DNA of 64,000 nucleotides from Levilactobacillus huananensis (lineage in GTDB: Bacteria; Bacillota; Bacilli; Lactobacillales; Lactobacillaceae), in NCBI RefSeq assembly GCF_003946145.1, contig NZ_RHOC01000011.1, positions 1 to 64,000 on the forward strand, given 5' to 3'. Positions 23,621 to 33,865 of this stretch are shown here, in pieces. Each line of letters starts with the position of its first letter. The first letter of the stretch is position 1. Position numbers and translations under genes: made by a program. A model generated the notes under the pieces. That model was given only the letters and a program-made list of their open reading frames with translations. It had not been told where the DNA came from and did no database searches.

Positions 23621-26275
23621 ATGGAGCACTATGATGGACCAGCGTTTTTCCGTAAATTTGCGGTGAAGCCCTCCGCGGAGGAATTAGAGGATACCACTGA
23701 CGATCGCGCACAGCGTCTGGTGAAGCATCGGCAGGAACGAAATCAGCGTTTGAAGCTTCGACAACAGCAAGAACAAGAACGCGTCGCACAACGGCAACGA
23801 GAGGCCAGAAGTCAACGTGAGGCTGCACAGCAGTCAAAGCCTAAACCCAAGGTGACTCCACAACGACAAGCGACACCCATGACGGATGATCCCGTCGTGG
23901 GCAGTGCCAATCAGAGTTATCGACCATTTCAGGTTACCCAGGTTCCTAAGCAACTCCATTGGGCACGACCCACACGGCGTTCACGACAACGATATCAGCA
24001 ATTAGTTGCAAGACTCAAAAAGGATGACAGTAGCTTTTTCCTGTTCGGTAAGGCGAGTGATTTGCCAAGTACAGAACCGGTTATTGAAAGCGCACTAATG
24101 GCTAGTTCGGCATCGGCACAATCAGAGGTCAGTGCTTCAGAAGCGCCAGTTACGGTTACACCGAGTCAATCAGAGAATCCGGTAGCGGCAGAAACAGCAA
24201 GTGACGTGCTGTCACGCTCGACCTCAACTGACGGTGACTACGAGGCGCCAGTCGAGGTTTTCTATCCAACCGAGGCGGCAACGTCACAGAAGACGTCAGT
24301 GACTGAATCTGATGAGTTACGCGAAGATAATAATGCGGCATATTTGCCGGTTGGAACGGTCAAGTCGACTGCAACAGCAAAGAATGTGCATGCTGAAGAT
24401 GCCCAATCGACCACGACTGAAAACGATCAGAAACCAGCAACAGCGAAGATGGATGATCAACAAGATAATGAAATTATTCAAGAAACTGATACAAAATCAG
24501 TGGTGACCAAACCGGATGGCACACCGAACGATAATGCACCGGTGGTTGCCGAGAAACCTGAGGCAACGGCGACCGAAGGGTCGATTTCCGAAACGTCGGG
24601 CACTTCAACAGGCGAGCAGCCGGCTGAAGTCAAGCGGCTCTTAGACCGCGCCCAAGCCCCAACAGAGAAGACGGCGACGATCGCTTCCGCCAAGGCAAAG
24701 CCAGCCCGTGGGTTAGGCCATTCGCTGGGAGATATCATGCAAGAAGAAGGAAACGATCAACGCAACTTGGCTCTCTTTGATCGCCCAACCACACCTGAAG
24801 TGACCACCGAAGCCGAAGCGCCTGAACGCGGGTATCACTTCCCAGACATTTCACTCTTGCCACAACCAGTGATTCCAGATGAGGCCGCCTTAGATGAATG
24901 GATTGAACATCAGGCAGAGGTCTTGGATGCTACATTGAGCGCTTTTCATGTTGATGCGCACGTCACGGACTGGACGGTTGGACCAACCGTGACGCAGTTT
25001 CAGATTAGTTTAGCACTAGGCGTTAAGGTCAATAAGATTACGAACTTAAATGATGACCTGAAGCTTGCACTAGCCGCTAAAGATATCCGGATTGAAGCGC
25101 CAATTCCCGGGAAGACCACGGTTGGTATCGAAATTCCTAACCTGAAGTCGCGGCCAGTTATGCTTTCCGAAGTTTTGAATTCACCAGCGTTTAAGAAGAG
25201 TGAATCACCATTGACGGTAGCGCTCGGGGTCGATCTCTTTGGAAAACCACAAGTCACTGATTTACGAAAAATGCCGCACGGACTGATTGCCGGGGCCACA
25301 GGGTCCGGTAAGAGTGTCTTCATTAATTCCTTACTGTTGTCCATTTTGTATAAGGCAAATCCACAGCAGGTCAAGTTGTTACTGATTGATCCGAAAGCCG
25401 TTGAAATGGCGCCATACGATGGGTTACCACACCTGCTAGCACCCGTGATCTCTGATCCTAAGGCTGCTGCCGCTGCTCTGAAATGGGTGGTTACCGAAAT
25501 GGACCAACGTTACGAGAAGCTGGCGGCTGCTGGTGTTCGGAATATCGAGCAGTTCAACGATCGGGCTGATGCGAATGACGAACCAGGACTTAAGATGCCT
25601 TACATCGTCATTATTATTGACGAATTAGCCGATCTGATGATGATGGCAGCCAGTGAAGTTCAAGATTATATTGTTCGAATTACGCAGAAGGCTAGAGCGG
25701 CTGGAATTCACCTCTTAGTTGCGACGCAACGACCAAGTGTTGACATTGTGACTGGGACCATCAAGAATAATATTCCTACGCGGATTGCCTTCATGGTGTC
25801 CAGTCAAATTGATTCACGAACCATCTTGGATACTGCCGGAGCCGAGAATTTGTTGGGACGCGGGGATATGCTGTACCTCGGTAACGGGGCCAGTCAACCA
25901 ATGCGTTTACAGGGGGCTTTCGTGGAATCTGAAGTGGATGCTGTCGCTGACTTTGTTCGAACTCAGGGCCAACCACACTATGCGTTTGAACCGCAAGGTC
26001 TTCTGAAGCGGGAAACTGCCGAGGAAAATCAAGATGACTTGTTACCAAAGGTGTTAGAATATGTGGCAGCCGAACAAACGGTTTCCACGTCTAAACTCCA
26101 GCGGGTTTTCTCGATCGGGTACAATCGTGCAGCTAACTTGATTGATGATTTGGAACGACATCACTATGTCTCGCCTCAGCATGGGTCTAAGCCTCGTGAA
26201 GTTTATTTGAAACCAGAAGATCTTGGGAAAGACTTACCGGAACCCCATGACCAGAATGCACCATTTTCATCATAG
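23621..26275 (+). CDS. sftA: Soluble FtsK/SpoIIIE-type DNA translocase (SftA-like)
   Basis: The 884-residue protein has no N-terminal membrane helices. Residues 1-90 are rich in Q, R and K, and about 150-390 form an acidic S/T/E/A-rich low-complexity linker. The motor follows: Walker A GATGSGKS near 558, Walker B IVIIIDELADL near 661, then a winged-helix gamma domain in the last 70 residues that would read KOPS-like sequences. SftA (YtpS) of B. subtilis moves DNA away from the closing septum. The ATG follows AAGGAGG. The ytpR-sftA-murC order matches Bacillus. Confidence 0.93.
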   Translation: MEHYDGPAFFRKFAVKPSAEELEDTTDDRAQRLVKHRQERNQRLKLRQQQEQERVAQRQREARSQREAAQQSKPKPKVTPQRQATPMTDDPVVGSANQSYRPFQVTQVPKQLHWARPTRRSRQRYQQLVARLKKDDSSFFLFGKASDLPSTEPVIESALMASSASAQSEVSASEAPVTVTPSQSENPVAAETASDVLSRSTSTDGDYEAPVEVFYPTEAATSQKTSVTESDELREDNNAAYLPVGTVKSTATAKNVHAEDAQSTTTENDQKPATAKMDDQQDNEIIQETDTKSVVTKPDGTPNDNAPVVAEKPEATATEGSISETSGTSTGEQPAEVKRLLDRAQAPTEKTATIASAKAKPARGLGHSLGDIMQEEGNDQRNLALFDRPTTPEVTTEAEAPERGYHFPDISLLPQPVIPDEAALDEWIEHQAEVLDATLSAFHVDAHVTDWTVGPTVTQFQISLALGVKVNKITNLNDDLKLALAAKDIRIEAPIPGKTTVGIEIPNLKSRPVMLSEVLNSPAFKKSESPLTVALGVDLFGKPQVTDLRKMPHGLIAGATGSGKSVFINSLLLSILYKANPQQVKLLLIDPKAVEMAPYDGLPHLLAPVISDPKAAAAALKWVVTEMDQRYEKLAAAGVRNIEQFNDRADANDEPGLKMPYIVIIIDELADLMMMAASEVQDYIVRITQKARAAGIHLLVATQRPSVDIVTGTIKNNIPTRIAFMVSSQIDSRTILDTAGAENLLGRGDMLYLGNGASQPMRLQGAFVESEVDAVADFVRTQGQPHYAFEPQGLLKRETAEENQDDLLPKVLEYVAAEQTVSTSKLQRVFSIGYNRAANLIDDLERHHYVSPQHGSKPREVYLKPEDLGKDLPEPHDQNAPFSS

Positions 26276-26414
26276 AGTGAATACTCCTCACTAACCATTG
26301 ACCGCGCAGTTCTTTTATGGGGTGGGGGGATATGCTAAAATAAAATTAGAGTCACTCGAACGGCAGGGAATGGTCCGGTGGCCCGACCGCAGAGAGTAGA
26401 AAAGAGGATCATTA

Positions 26415-27746
26415 ATGGATAACGCAACGGTGTATTACTTTGTAGGTATTAAAGGATCAGGGATGAGTGCCCTCGCCTTGATTTTACATGATAAGGGTTT
26501 TAACGTGCAGGGATCAGATATCACGCAGTACACGTTTACACAGCGTGGCTTGGAGAAGGCAGGCATCAAGGTTCTGCCATTTGACGAAGCAAACATCCAC
26601 GAGGGATTGACGGTTATTGCCGGAAATTCGTTCACCGATGATCATCCAGAAATTAAAAAAGCTCGAGAAATGGGTCTGCCGGTTTACCGGTACCATGAAT
26701 TTCTCGGCCACCTCATTGAGGGCTATACCAGTATTGGGGTTGCTGGTGCGCACGGGAAGACCAGTACGACGGGACTCTTGTCTCACGTGTTGAGCGGTAT
26801 TGCCCCAACGTCTTACCTCATTGGGGATGGTTCCGGGAAGGGAACGCCAAATGCCCGGTTCTTTGTTTACGAAGCCGATGAATACCGGCGTCACTTCCTG
26901 GCAACCAAGCCAGATTATGCCATCATGACCAACATCGATTTCGATCACCCAGACTACTACACCGGGATTGACGATGTTTACAGTGCCTTTGAAACCTGGG
27001 CAAACCAAGTTAAGAAAGGGATCTTCGCCTGGGGTGATGATCCAGAACTACGGAAGTTGAAGACCGACGTGCCTGTCTACTACTATGGGACTAGCGAACG
27101 AGACGATTTCAGAGCCATTAATGTCAAGCGTTCAACGACCGGATCAACATTTGATGTGGTTCACGGTGATGAAAACTTAGGAAACTTTGAAATTCATCTG
27201 TACGGGGAACACAACGTGTTGAACAGTCTGGCTGTTATTGCCGTGGCTTACTTTGAAAAGGTTGATATGGCCGAAATCAAACGTGAATTGGCCGACTTCA
27301 AGGGGGTCAAGCGTCGGTTCGCCGAACGTAAGGTAGCTGACATGACCATCATCGATGACTATGCGCACCATCCTTCCGAAATCAAGGCTACACTGGATGC
27401 GGCTCGTCAGAAATATCCCGATAAGCAAATTATCGCGGTTTTCCAGCCCCACACCTTCAGCCGGGTGATTGCGTTGATGGATGACTTTGCTAAGAGCCTC
27501 AACTTAGCCGACAAGGTCTTCTTAACTAATATCTTCAGTTCTGCTCGTGAAAGCAACGGGGCCGTCTCCAGTAAGGACCTTGCTGCTAAGATTGCCAAGG
27601 GCGGCGAGATTCTGACGGTGGACAACATGTCCCCATTATTGGATTTCCACGACGCCGTGGTGGTCTTCATGGGGGCCGGTGACGTTCAGAAGTATGAACG
27701 TGCTTATGAAGAATTATTAAGTCATTTATCTTTGAAGAACAACTAA
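26415..27746 (+). CDS. murC: UDP-N-acetylmuramate--L-alanine ligase
   Basis: A 443-residue Mur ligase with the N-terminal UDP-binding [11 protein letters not shown] (12-22), the ATP loop [10 protein letters not shown] (about 112-121), and FQPHTFSR near 350. It adds L-Ala to UDP-MurNAc in the cytoplasmic stage of peptidoglycan synthesis. The ATG has AAAGAGG upstream. It has its own 139-base upstream region after sftA and ends at a hairpin. Confidence 0.97.
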   Translation: MDNATVYYFVGIKGSGMSALALILHDKGFNVQGSDITQYTFTQRGLEKAGIKVLPFDEANIHEGLTVIAGNSFTDDHPEIKKAREMGLPVYRYHEFLGHLIEGYTSIGVAGAHGKTSTTGLLSHVLSGIAPTSYLIGDGSGKGTPNARFFVYEADEYRRHFLATKPDYAIMTNIDFDHPDYYTGIDDVYSAFETWANQVKKGIFAWGDDPELRKLKTDVPVYYYGTSERDDFRAINVKRSTTGSTFDVVHGDENLGNFEIHLYGEHNVLNSLAVIAVAYFEKVDMAEIKRELADFKGVKRRFAERKVADMTIIDDYAHHPSEIKATLDAARQKYPDKQIIAVFQPHTFSRVIALMDDFAKSLNLADKVFLTNIFSSARESNGAVSSKDLAAKIAKGGEILTVDNMSPLLDFHDAVVVFMGAGDVQKYERAYEELLSHLSLKNN

Positions 27747-27760
27747 ATTTATATCAAGAG

Positions 27761-27794
27761 TACCCGCTGACCATTTTGGTTGGCGGGTATTTTA
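27761..27794 (+). terminator. murC terminator
   Basis: TACCCGCTGACCA pairs with TGGTTGGCGGGTA; the tail is short (ATTTTAG). Confidence 0.75.
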
Positions 27795-27857
27795 GTCTCA
27801 ACTTCCACAACCGTCCTTTGATGATAATTTTCCTATAAATTTCCTTGTGGGGTGGGT

Positions 27858-27975
27858 GACCCGAGCTACCGCGGGTCGGACCGCTTTGATCGTGAGCGAC
27901 CGGCACACTGGTGGATAGTAATAGGTTGTCAGCTATGATATTACTGAGTGACAAATCGGTGCGGGGACACCGTTA
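27858..27975 (+). promoter_or_regulatory. Structured region before pnuC
   Basis: Three hairpins precede the start: GACCCG/CGGGTC (27858-27877), AGTAATA/TATTACT (27917-27945) and CGGTG/CACCG (27957-27972), the last ending five bases before the AAAGGGG ribosome binding site. A -10-like TATGAT (27934-27939) could instead place the transcript start inside it. Some pnuC genes have NAD- or preQ1-class riboswitches, but no known consensus was recognised here. Confidence 0.4.
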
Positions 27976-27992
27976 TAAAGGGGTTAATACTT

Positions 27993-28718
27993 ATGACAAC
28001 AGTGAAACATAGCTGGTGGTATGACCAGCTCTTTACGAATTGGAAAAAGTTTGAAGTGGGGTATGTCAGTGTTCTTTTACTACTCCAACTGGCCGTTTAT
28101 CTAGTCGTGCCTGACAGTATTATTGGCATGATTTCTGGGATAGGTGGCGTGCTTTGCCTAGTTTACGGCATGAAAGGGCGCAAAATTTCATTTATTTTTG
28201 GTTTGATTCAATGTTTAGCGATGACCTACGTCGCTTGGATCAGTCATGCCTATGGGTCGTTTGCGATGGATATTATTTATGTAATTTCGCAACCCATTGG
28301 GTGGGTTATGTGGGGCCACGATGAGGCCACACGGGGGTTCAGTCCACAGGTCCGCCGATGGGTTTTCCTAGGGGCTTTCGTGGCCTGGGGCATCGGCTGG
28401 GTCGTTCTGGCCGCCTTAAATGGGCAGTTGCCTTACTTTGACTCGATTAACTTTGTGGTGAGCCTGATAGCTCAGGTACTCTATATTTTGAAATTTAAGG
28501 AAAACTGGTCGTTATGGATTGTGGTCAACGTGGCCAATGTGATCTACTGGAGTATTTTGACCGGTCAGCTATTGATGGGGGCATCGACTGTTGGAAGTTT
28601 GGGGGCCAACCTGTCTCAAGTGGCCCTACAGGTCGCCTTACTGTTTAATGCAGTTTACGCTAATCGGGTCTGGGCTCGTGGTGAGGCCGATAATGAGGGC
28701 GGTGCTGGTCAGGCTTAG
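27993..28718 (+). CDS. pnuC: Nicotinamide riboside transporter PnuC
   Basis: A 241-residue protein with seven or more helices and the PnuC hallmarks: a WKKFE(V) N-terminal segment, the repeated tryptophan/asparagine motifs around INFVVSLIAQVLYILKFKENW and WIVVNVANVIYWS. PnuC carries nicotinamide riboside into the cell by facilitated diffusion, with trapping by phosphorylation. The ATG at 27993 has AAAGGGG upstream; an in-frame GTG at 27948 lies before the last hairpin. It precedes the BI-1 gene by 140 bases. Confidence 0.92.
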   Translation: MTTVKHSWWYDQLFTNWKKFEVGYVSVLLLLQLAVYLVVPDSIIGMISGIGGVLCLVYGMKGRKISFIFGLIQCLAMTYVAWISHAYGSFAMDIIYVISQPIGWVMWGHDEATRGFSPQVRRWVFLGAFVAWGIGWVVLAALNGQLPYFDSINFVVSLIAQVLYILKFKENWSLWIVVNVANVIYWSILTGQLLMGASTVGSLGANLSQVALQVALLFNAVYANRVWARGEADNEGGAGQA

Positions 28719-28860
28719 GTCCAGAATGAGGAAGTTGATTCGGCAACAGAATACTTGTAATTCATTATAGATTTGATAAAATGGTCCTTAATCAACCGGA
28801 GAACTTAACTATCAGGGTGATAGCTAAGCCGGGAATTGACTTGAAAGAAGGAGCGTTTGA

Positions 28861-29565
28861 ATGAACAATTATGAACAGCAGCCCCGTCAGACGATTAACA
28901 CCGAGGTCGGTCTGAATGGTTTTATGACCAAGATGTTCGGTTGGATGGGTCTCGCCGTACTGGTTTCAGCGGCAACAGCGTTTGCTATGAATATGTACAG
29001 CGTTTCCATTGTCAGCATGCGTGGCGGGAGCCTCTTTATTCCGTTGATCGTTTGGATTGTCCTGCCATTCGTGATTAGTGGTCAATCGATGAAGCGACCA
29101 ACTGTGGCCTTCGTAGGGCTTATGCTTTACGCTGTGGTGACTGGTGCCGTGATCTCGATGTATAGTCTAATCTACTCGGGTGAAACGATGGCTGCTGCGT
29201 TTGTTTCCAGTGCTGCTGTCTTCCTCTCGATGGCTGCTATCGGTGCCATGACCAAGCGTGACTTAACCAAGATTGGGACGCAGGCTTCTGCTGCTCTCAT
29301 TGGGTTAATTGTAGCAATGGTCGTAAACCTGTTCTTGAGAAGCCAACTGATCGCCTTTATCTTCTCGTTTGTCGCTGTGATTATTTTTGCCGCTTTGACG
29401 GCTTGGGATACACAACGAATGAAGAAGATGTACTTGCAGTATGGGGATCAGGTTTCTGTTAATGGGTTAGCCGTCAACGGTGCCTTGCAACTCTACCTCG
29501 ACTTTGTGAACTTATTCTTACAATTCTTACAAATCTTTGGGATGTTTGGTGGCAGTCGCGACTAA
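28861..29565 (+). CDS. Bax inhibitor-1 family membrane protein
   Basis: A 234-residue protein with seven helices, the BI-1/YccA-type pattern, and a conserved AWDTQRMKKMY segment near 180 followed by GALQLYLDFVNLFLQFLQIF. Members are pH-sensitive calcium leak channels or stress-related proteins; function in lactobacilli is unknown. The ATG follows GAAGGAGC. It is a single-gene unit with a clear terminator. Confidence 0.92.
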   Translation: MNNYEQQPRQTINTEVGLNGFMTKMFGWMGLAVLVSAATAFAMNMYSVSIVSMRGGSLFIPLIVWIVLPFVISGQSMKRPTVAFVGLMLYAVVTGAVISMYSLIYSGETMAAAFVSSAAVFLSMAAIGAMTKRDLTKIGTQASAALIGLIVAMVVNLFLRSQLIAFIFSFVAVIIFAALTAWDTQRMKKMYLQYGDQVSVNGLAVNGALQLYLDFVNLFLQFLQIFGMFGGSRD

Positions 29566-29579
29566 ACAGAACCAACAAC

Positions 29580-29618
29580 GAACGAAGTTTCAGGATTCTC
29601 CTGAGACTTCGTTTTTTA
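29580..29618 (+). terminator. Terminator of the BI-1 gene
   Basis: AACGAAGTTTCAGGA pairs with TCCTGAGACTTCGTT, followed by TTTTTT. Confidence 0.93.
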
Positions 29619-29702
29619 TTATTTCGGATTCTCAGCCTTTTTTGGTAGAATGTAAGCAGAATACTCGAACGACCGAAGCTGGTTGCTCGAAAGGAGCGCA
29701 TT

Positions 29703-32363
29703 ATGGTGGAGAAACGACTTTTATTAATCGATGGTAACAGCGTTGCGTTTAAGGCGTTTTACGCGTTGTACACGGCGTTAGGCACATTTACCAACAGTGA
29801 GGGGCTCCACACGACAGCAATCTACGGTTTTAACACAATGTTAGAGACCATGTTGAAGACGGTGAAGCCTACGCATGCCCTGGTGGCATTTGATGCTGGG
29901 AAGACGACGTTTCGCACCAAAATGTATGGCGACTACAAAGGTGGTCGGCCAAAGACCGCACCAGAACTCTCTGAACAGTTTCCTTATGTAAAGGAACTGT
30001 TAAAACATCGGGGAATCCAAACTTACGACCTGCCAAACTTTGAGGCTGATGACATTATTGGGACCCTTGCCAAGCAGGCCGGGGAACAGGGGTTCACCAC
30101 GACTATTGTGACCGGGGACCGTGATTTGACACAACTTGCCGATGACCATACAACGGTGGCTATTTCTAAGAAGGGGGTCAGCGATGTTGACCATTACACG
30201 CCGGCCTATGTTCAGGAAACTATGGGCGTTACCCCAGCCCAGATTATTGATATCAAGGGGCTTCAAGGCGATAACTCTGACAATTATCCCGGTGTCACCG
30301 GCGTAGGGCCTAAGCGGGCGGTCGATCTGATCAGCAAATACGGCAGTGTGGAGGGTGTCTATGACCATATCGACGAGATTACGGCTAAGAAACTCAAGGA
30401 ACACTTGATTGCTGACCACGACCAAGCCTTGTTATCAAAGACGTTAGCCACGATTAAACGTGATGCTCCTGTCACCAAACAGGTGACTGACCTCGTTTAT
30501 AAGGGCGACGACCATGACGGCCTGGTTGACTTTTACCGGCGTATGAATTTTAAGAAGTTCTTGGCGCAGATGGGGGATGGCGGCGAGCCTTTGACGGATA
30601 CAGCTGAACTCAAGCCCATTACCTTTTCCACGTTAACAGCTGACAACTGTGATCAGTTACCAGACTTTTCGGCTGGTTGTGACTTCTATTTGGAAATGGC
30701 TGGTGACAACTATCACTTGGCAGACTTCGTGGGCTTCGTCATTGGGACCGACCAACACTGGTGGGTTAGTAGAGATGTCAGCCTATTGGCACAGAAGCCA
30801 CTTAAAGGCCTCCTAGAGTCCGCTGACGTCGCCAAACAGGTCTTTGACGCTAAACGGACGTACGTGGGTTTAAATCGCTTAGGCGTGACCTTAGCTGGGG
30901 TCGACGGTGACCTCTTGTTATGTTCTTATTTGTTAAATACTTACGACAACAGTAATGATTTGGGCCGAGTGGCGCATGAACATGGCGATGAGCAGGTGGC
31001 CTTGGACGAAGATGTTTATGGCAAGGGTGCCAAACGGGCTGTTCCAACTGACGACCAAGTACTGTTCAGTCACTTGGCACGGAAGGCTCAGGCAATCGCC
31101 GACTTACGGCCAAAATTACTAACCGAATTAAAAGAAAATGATCAAGATCAGTTGTATCGCGATATCGAATTACCGATGAGCTTTGTATTGGCGCGCATGG
31201 AAGTTGCCGGTATTACGGTGGATGCCAGTGAGCTGGAAGCCATGGGCAGTAAGTTTACTGAACAGTTGGCTGAAATTGAACAAACCATTTATAACGAAGC
31301 CGGTGAGACGTTCAACATCGGGTCACCTAAACAACTTGGGCACATCCTCTTTGAAAAGATGAATCTGCCAGTTATCAAGAAGACCAAGACGGGTTATTCG
31401 ACGGCCGTGGGTGTGCTAGAAAAGTTAGCACCAGATGCCCCAATTGCGGAGAATATCTTGCGCTACCGGAAGATTGCCAAGATTCAGTCGACCTATGTTG
31501 AAGGTCTCTTGAAGGTGATCCACCCGAAGGATCAGAAGGTCCACACGCGCTACCTGCAAACGTTGACGCAGACGGGGCGCTTGTCCTCAGTTGATCCCAA
31601 TTTGCAGAATATTCCGGTGAGAACTGAAGAGGGACGAGCCATTCGTAAGGCTTTCATTCCCCGGCACGAAGGCTGGCAGATTTTCTCGTCTGACTATTCG
31701 CAAATTGAATTGCGGGTACTTGCTCACATGAGTCACGATGCTAATATGCAAGAAGCCTTCAGAGAGGGCGAGGATATTCACGCGGCAACTGCCCGGCGGA
31801 TCTTTAAGATGGGACCGGATGAGGAAGTCACGCCAAACATTCGGCGCCAAGCCAAGGCGGTTAACTTCGGAATTGTTTATGGTATTAGTGACTTTGGACT
31901 GTCGCAAAATATCGGGATTTCCCGTAAACAAGCCAAGGCCTTCATTGACACTTACTTCCAGGAATATCCCGGTGTTAAAGATTACATGGACCGAATGGTA
32001 CAGCAGGCCCATGAGTTGGGGTACGTCGAAACGATTGCTCATCGTCGGCGTTACTTGCCAGACATCAACTCACGCAACTTTAATCAGCGGTCATTTGCCG
32101 AACGGACGGCTATGAACACGCCGATCCAAGGGAGTGCTGCCGACATTATTAAGATCGCAATGATCCAGATGGAAGAGGCTATTAAGGATCTTCAAGCGAC
32201 AATGTTGCTTCAAGTTCATGATGAATTGATCTTCGAGGCCCCGGCCGAGGAGATCGAAACGTTGTCAAAGCTGGTACCTAGTGTGATGGATTCGGCCATT
32301 AAGCTGGAGATTCCGCTAAAGGTTGAGAGTCACTATGGACCAACCTGGTACGATGCTAAATAG
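29703..32363 (+). CDS. polA: DNA polymerase I
   Basis: The 886-residue enzyme has an N-terminal 5'-3' exonuclease (about 1-290, with TGDRDLTQL and KGLQGDNSDN), a central 3'-5' exonuclease-like domain, and a polymerase domain with motif A SSDYSQIELRVLAH, motif B RRQAKAVNFGIVYG and motif C LLQVHDELIFE. The central domain starts FYLEMAGDN where proofreading enzymes have DxE, so proofreading is probably lost, as in many Gram-positive Pol I enzymes. It fills gaps in repair and removes Okazaki primers. The ATG follows AAAGGAGC and mutM begins 17 bases downstream. Confidence 0.96.
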   Translation: MVEKRLLLIDGNSVAFKAFYALYTALGTFTNSEGLHTTAIYGFNTMLETMLKTVKPTHALVAFDAGKTTFRTKMYGDYKGGRPKTAPELSEQFPYVKELLKHRGIQTYDLPNFEADDIIGTLAKQAGEQGFTTTIVTGDRDLTQLADDHTTVAISKKGVSDVDHYTPAYVQETMGVTPAQIIDIKGLQGDNSDNYPGVTGVGPKRAVDLISKYGSVEGVYDHIDEITAKKLKEHLIADHDQALLSKTLATIKRDAPVTKQVTDLVYKGDDHDGLVDFYRRMNFKKFLAQMGDGGEPLTDTAELKPITFSTLTADNCDQLPDFSAGCDFYLEMAGDNYHLADFVGFVIGTDQHWWVSRDVSLLAQKPLKGLLESADVAKQVFDAKRTYVGLNRLGVTLAGVDGDLLLCSYLLNTYDNSNDLGRVAHEHGDEQVALDEDVYGKGAKRAVPTDDQVLFSHLARKAQAIADLRPKLLTELKENDQDQLYRDIELPMSFVLARMEVAGITVDASELEAMGSKFTEQLAEIEQTIYNEAGETFNIGSPKQLGHILFEKMNLPVIKKTKTGYSTAVGVLEKLAPDAPIAENILRYRKIAKIQSTYVEGLLKVIHPKDQKVHTRYLQTLTQTGRLSSVDPNLQNIPVRTEEGRAIRKAFIPRHEGWQIFSSDYSQIELRVLAHMSHDANMQEAFREGEDIHAATARRIFKMGPDEEVTPNIRRQAKAVNFGIVYGISDFGLSQNIGISRKQAKAFIDTYFQEYPGVKDYMDRMVQQAHELGYVETIAHRRRYLPDINSRNFNQRSFAERTAMNTPIQGSAADIIKIAMIQMEEAIKDLQATMLLQVHDELIFEAPAEEIETLSKLVPSVMDSAIKLEIPLKVESHYGPTWYDAK

Positions 32364-32380
32364 CGTAAAGGAGTGAGACA

Positions 32381-33241
32381 ATGCCTGAATTACCAGAAGT
32401 TGAAACGGTTCGACGGGGCTTGACCCGTTTGGTAGAAGGTGCCACTATCGACCACGTTGACGTATTCTATGCCAAAATGGTCCGACCAGATGCCGAAGAG
32501 TTTACGGCAGACTTGATCGGCCGTAAGATTGAGCGGATTGATCGGCGGGGGAAGTACCTGTTGTTTCGGTTTAGCGGTGGTCTGACAATGGTGTCTCATC
32601 TGCGGATGGAAGGTAAGTACGATGTCCAGCCAGAGGGGAGCCCGTTAGTCAAACATACTCACGTGGTCTTTCACCTGACAGATCAACGTGAGCTACGGTA
32701 TCACGATACGCGAAAGTTTGGACGCATGCGCCTGGTGCCAACCGGGACGGAAGACCAAGCCTTGCCGTCGCTAGGAAAGTTGGGACCAGAACCAACCGAA
32801 GAGAGCCTGACACTGGCGTATATGCAAACGGCTTTTGGTAAGTCACACAAGGTGGTTAAGCCCTTTTTGTTGGATCAATCCCGCATTGCAGGGCTAGGGA
32901 ATATCTATGTTGATGAGGTTCTCTGGCTGTCAAAGATTAACCCGCTAACACCGGCGGATGAATTGACTGTTGATCAGCTCAAGACATTGCGACGAAGCAT
33001 CATTGATGAAATTGCTCAGGCCATTCAAGGGCACGGCACAACAGTGCATACGTTCTCCAATGCTTTTGGCGAGACGGGGAACTTTCAGAATAGCTTACAC
33101 GTCTATGGTCATGCGGGGGAACCTTGCGAACGTTGTGGCACTGAGATCGTGAAGATCAAGGTCGCACAACGTGGGACGCACTATTGTCCACACTGTCAGC
33201 CAGTGCCAGCTGGTGCACCAGAGGCGTTGAATCATGACTGA
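32381..33241 (+). CDS. mutM: Formamidopyrimidine-DNA glycosylase
   Basis: A 286-residue glycosylase/AP lyase with catalytic P2-E3 (MPELPEVET), the beta-turn lysine region RRGKYLLF, HDTRKFG, and a C-terminal zinc finger with CERC and CPHC. It excises 8-oxoguanine and ring-opened purines. The ATG has AAAGGAG upstream. It sits between polA and coaE, overlapping coaE by eight bases, in a conserved repair/CoA operon. Confidence 0.96.
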   Translation: MPELPEVETVRRGLTRLVEGATIDHVDVFYAKMVRPDAEEFTADLIGRKIERIDRRGKYLLFRFSGGLTMVSHLRMEGKYDVQPEGSPLVKHTHVVFHLTDQRELRYHDTRKFGRMRLVPTGTEDQALPSLGKLGPEPTEESLTLAYMQTAFGKSHKVVKPFLLDQSRIAGLGNIYVDEVLWLSKINPLTPADELTVDQLKTLRRSIIDEIAQAIQGHGTTVHTFSNAFGETGNFQNSLHVYGHAGEPCERCGTEIVKIKVAQRGTHYCPHCQPVPAGAPEALNHD

Positions 33242-33854
33242 GGTTTGGGGACTCACAGGAGGGATTGCAACCGGTAAGTCAACAGTCAGTCACTGGCTAC
33301 GTCAAGCGGGCCTGACCGTGATCGATGCCGATCTGATTGCCCGTCAGGTGGTTGCACCTGGCACCTCAGGATTAGCTCAGATCGTTGCCACTTTTGGTGA
33401 AGGTTATCGACAGTCTGATGGGGCGTTGAACCGGAAAAAGTTGGGAAACCTGGTGTTTAATGACACCATGCAACTTAGTCGATTAGAAGCAATTACCCAG
33501 CCACTGATTCAAGCAGAGATCATTCGACAATTGGCGAGTGCCAAAGCCCGTCATGATCCGGTGGTGGTCATCGATGCCCCGACATTTTTTGAAGTGGGTT
33601 ATCTGATGGCTCTGGTCGATTACGTCTTGGTCGTGGCTACGGACACCACGACGCAACAACAACGACTCCAAAAGCGAGACGGTTTATCGGCTGAAGGGGC
33701 GCTGACCCGGATGGCCCAACAATGGCCGATTGCCCGCAAGGTGGCGGCGGCTGACGTGGTTATTGATAACGGGGGAACGATTGCTCAAACGCGGCAACAA
33801 GTGGTAAAATGGCTTGACACGAATAAAATTGGACGAAGTAATCAAATAAAATGA
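33234..33854 (+). CDS. coaE: Dephospho-CoA kinase
   Basis: A 206-residue P-loop kinase with GGIATGKST at about 8-16 and the following DADLIARQVV, the family signature. It performs the last step of coenzyme A synthesis, phosphorylating the 3'-OH of dephospho-CoA. The start ATG overlaps the end of mutM, and nrdR starts 11 bases after the stop. Confidence 0.95.
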   Translation: MTEVWGLTGGIATGKSTVSHWLRQAGLTVIDADLIARQVVAPGTSGLAQIVATFGEGYRQSDGALNRKKLGNLVFNDTMQLSRLEAITQPLIQAEIIRQLASAKARHDPVVVIDAPTFFEVGYLMALVDYVLVVATDTTTQQQRLQKRDGLSAEGALTRMAQQWPIARKVAAADVVIDNGGTIAQTRQQVVKWLDTNKIGRSNQIK

Positions 33855-33865
33855 GGTGACCAAGT

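Noticed and set aside
30600-31150. Loss of 3'-5' exonuclease residues in PolA as a novelty
   Set aside because: Many Gram-positive DNA polymerase I enzymes lack proofreading residues, so this is expected.
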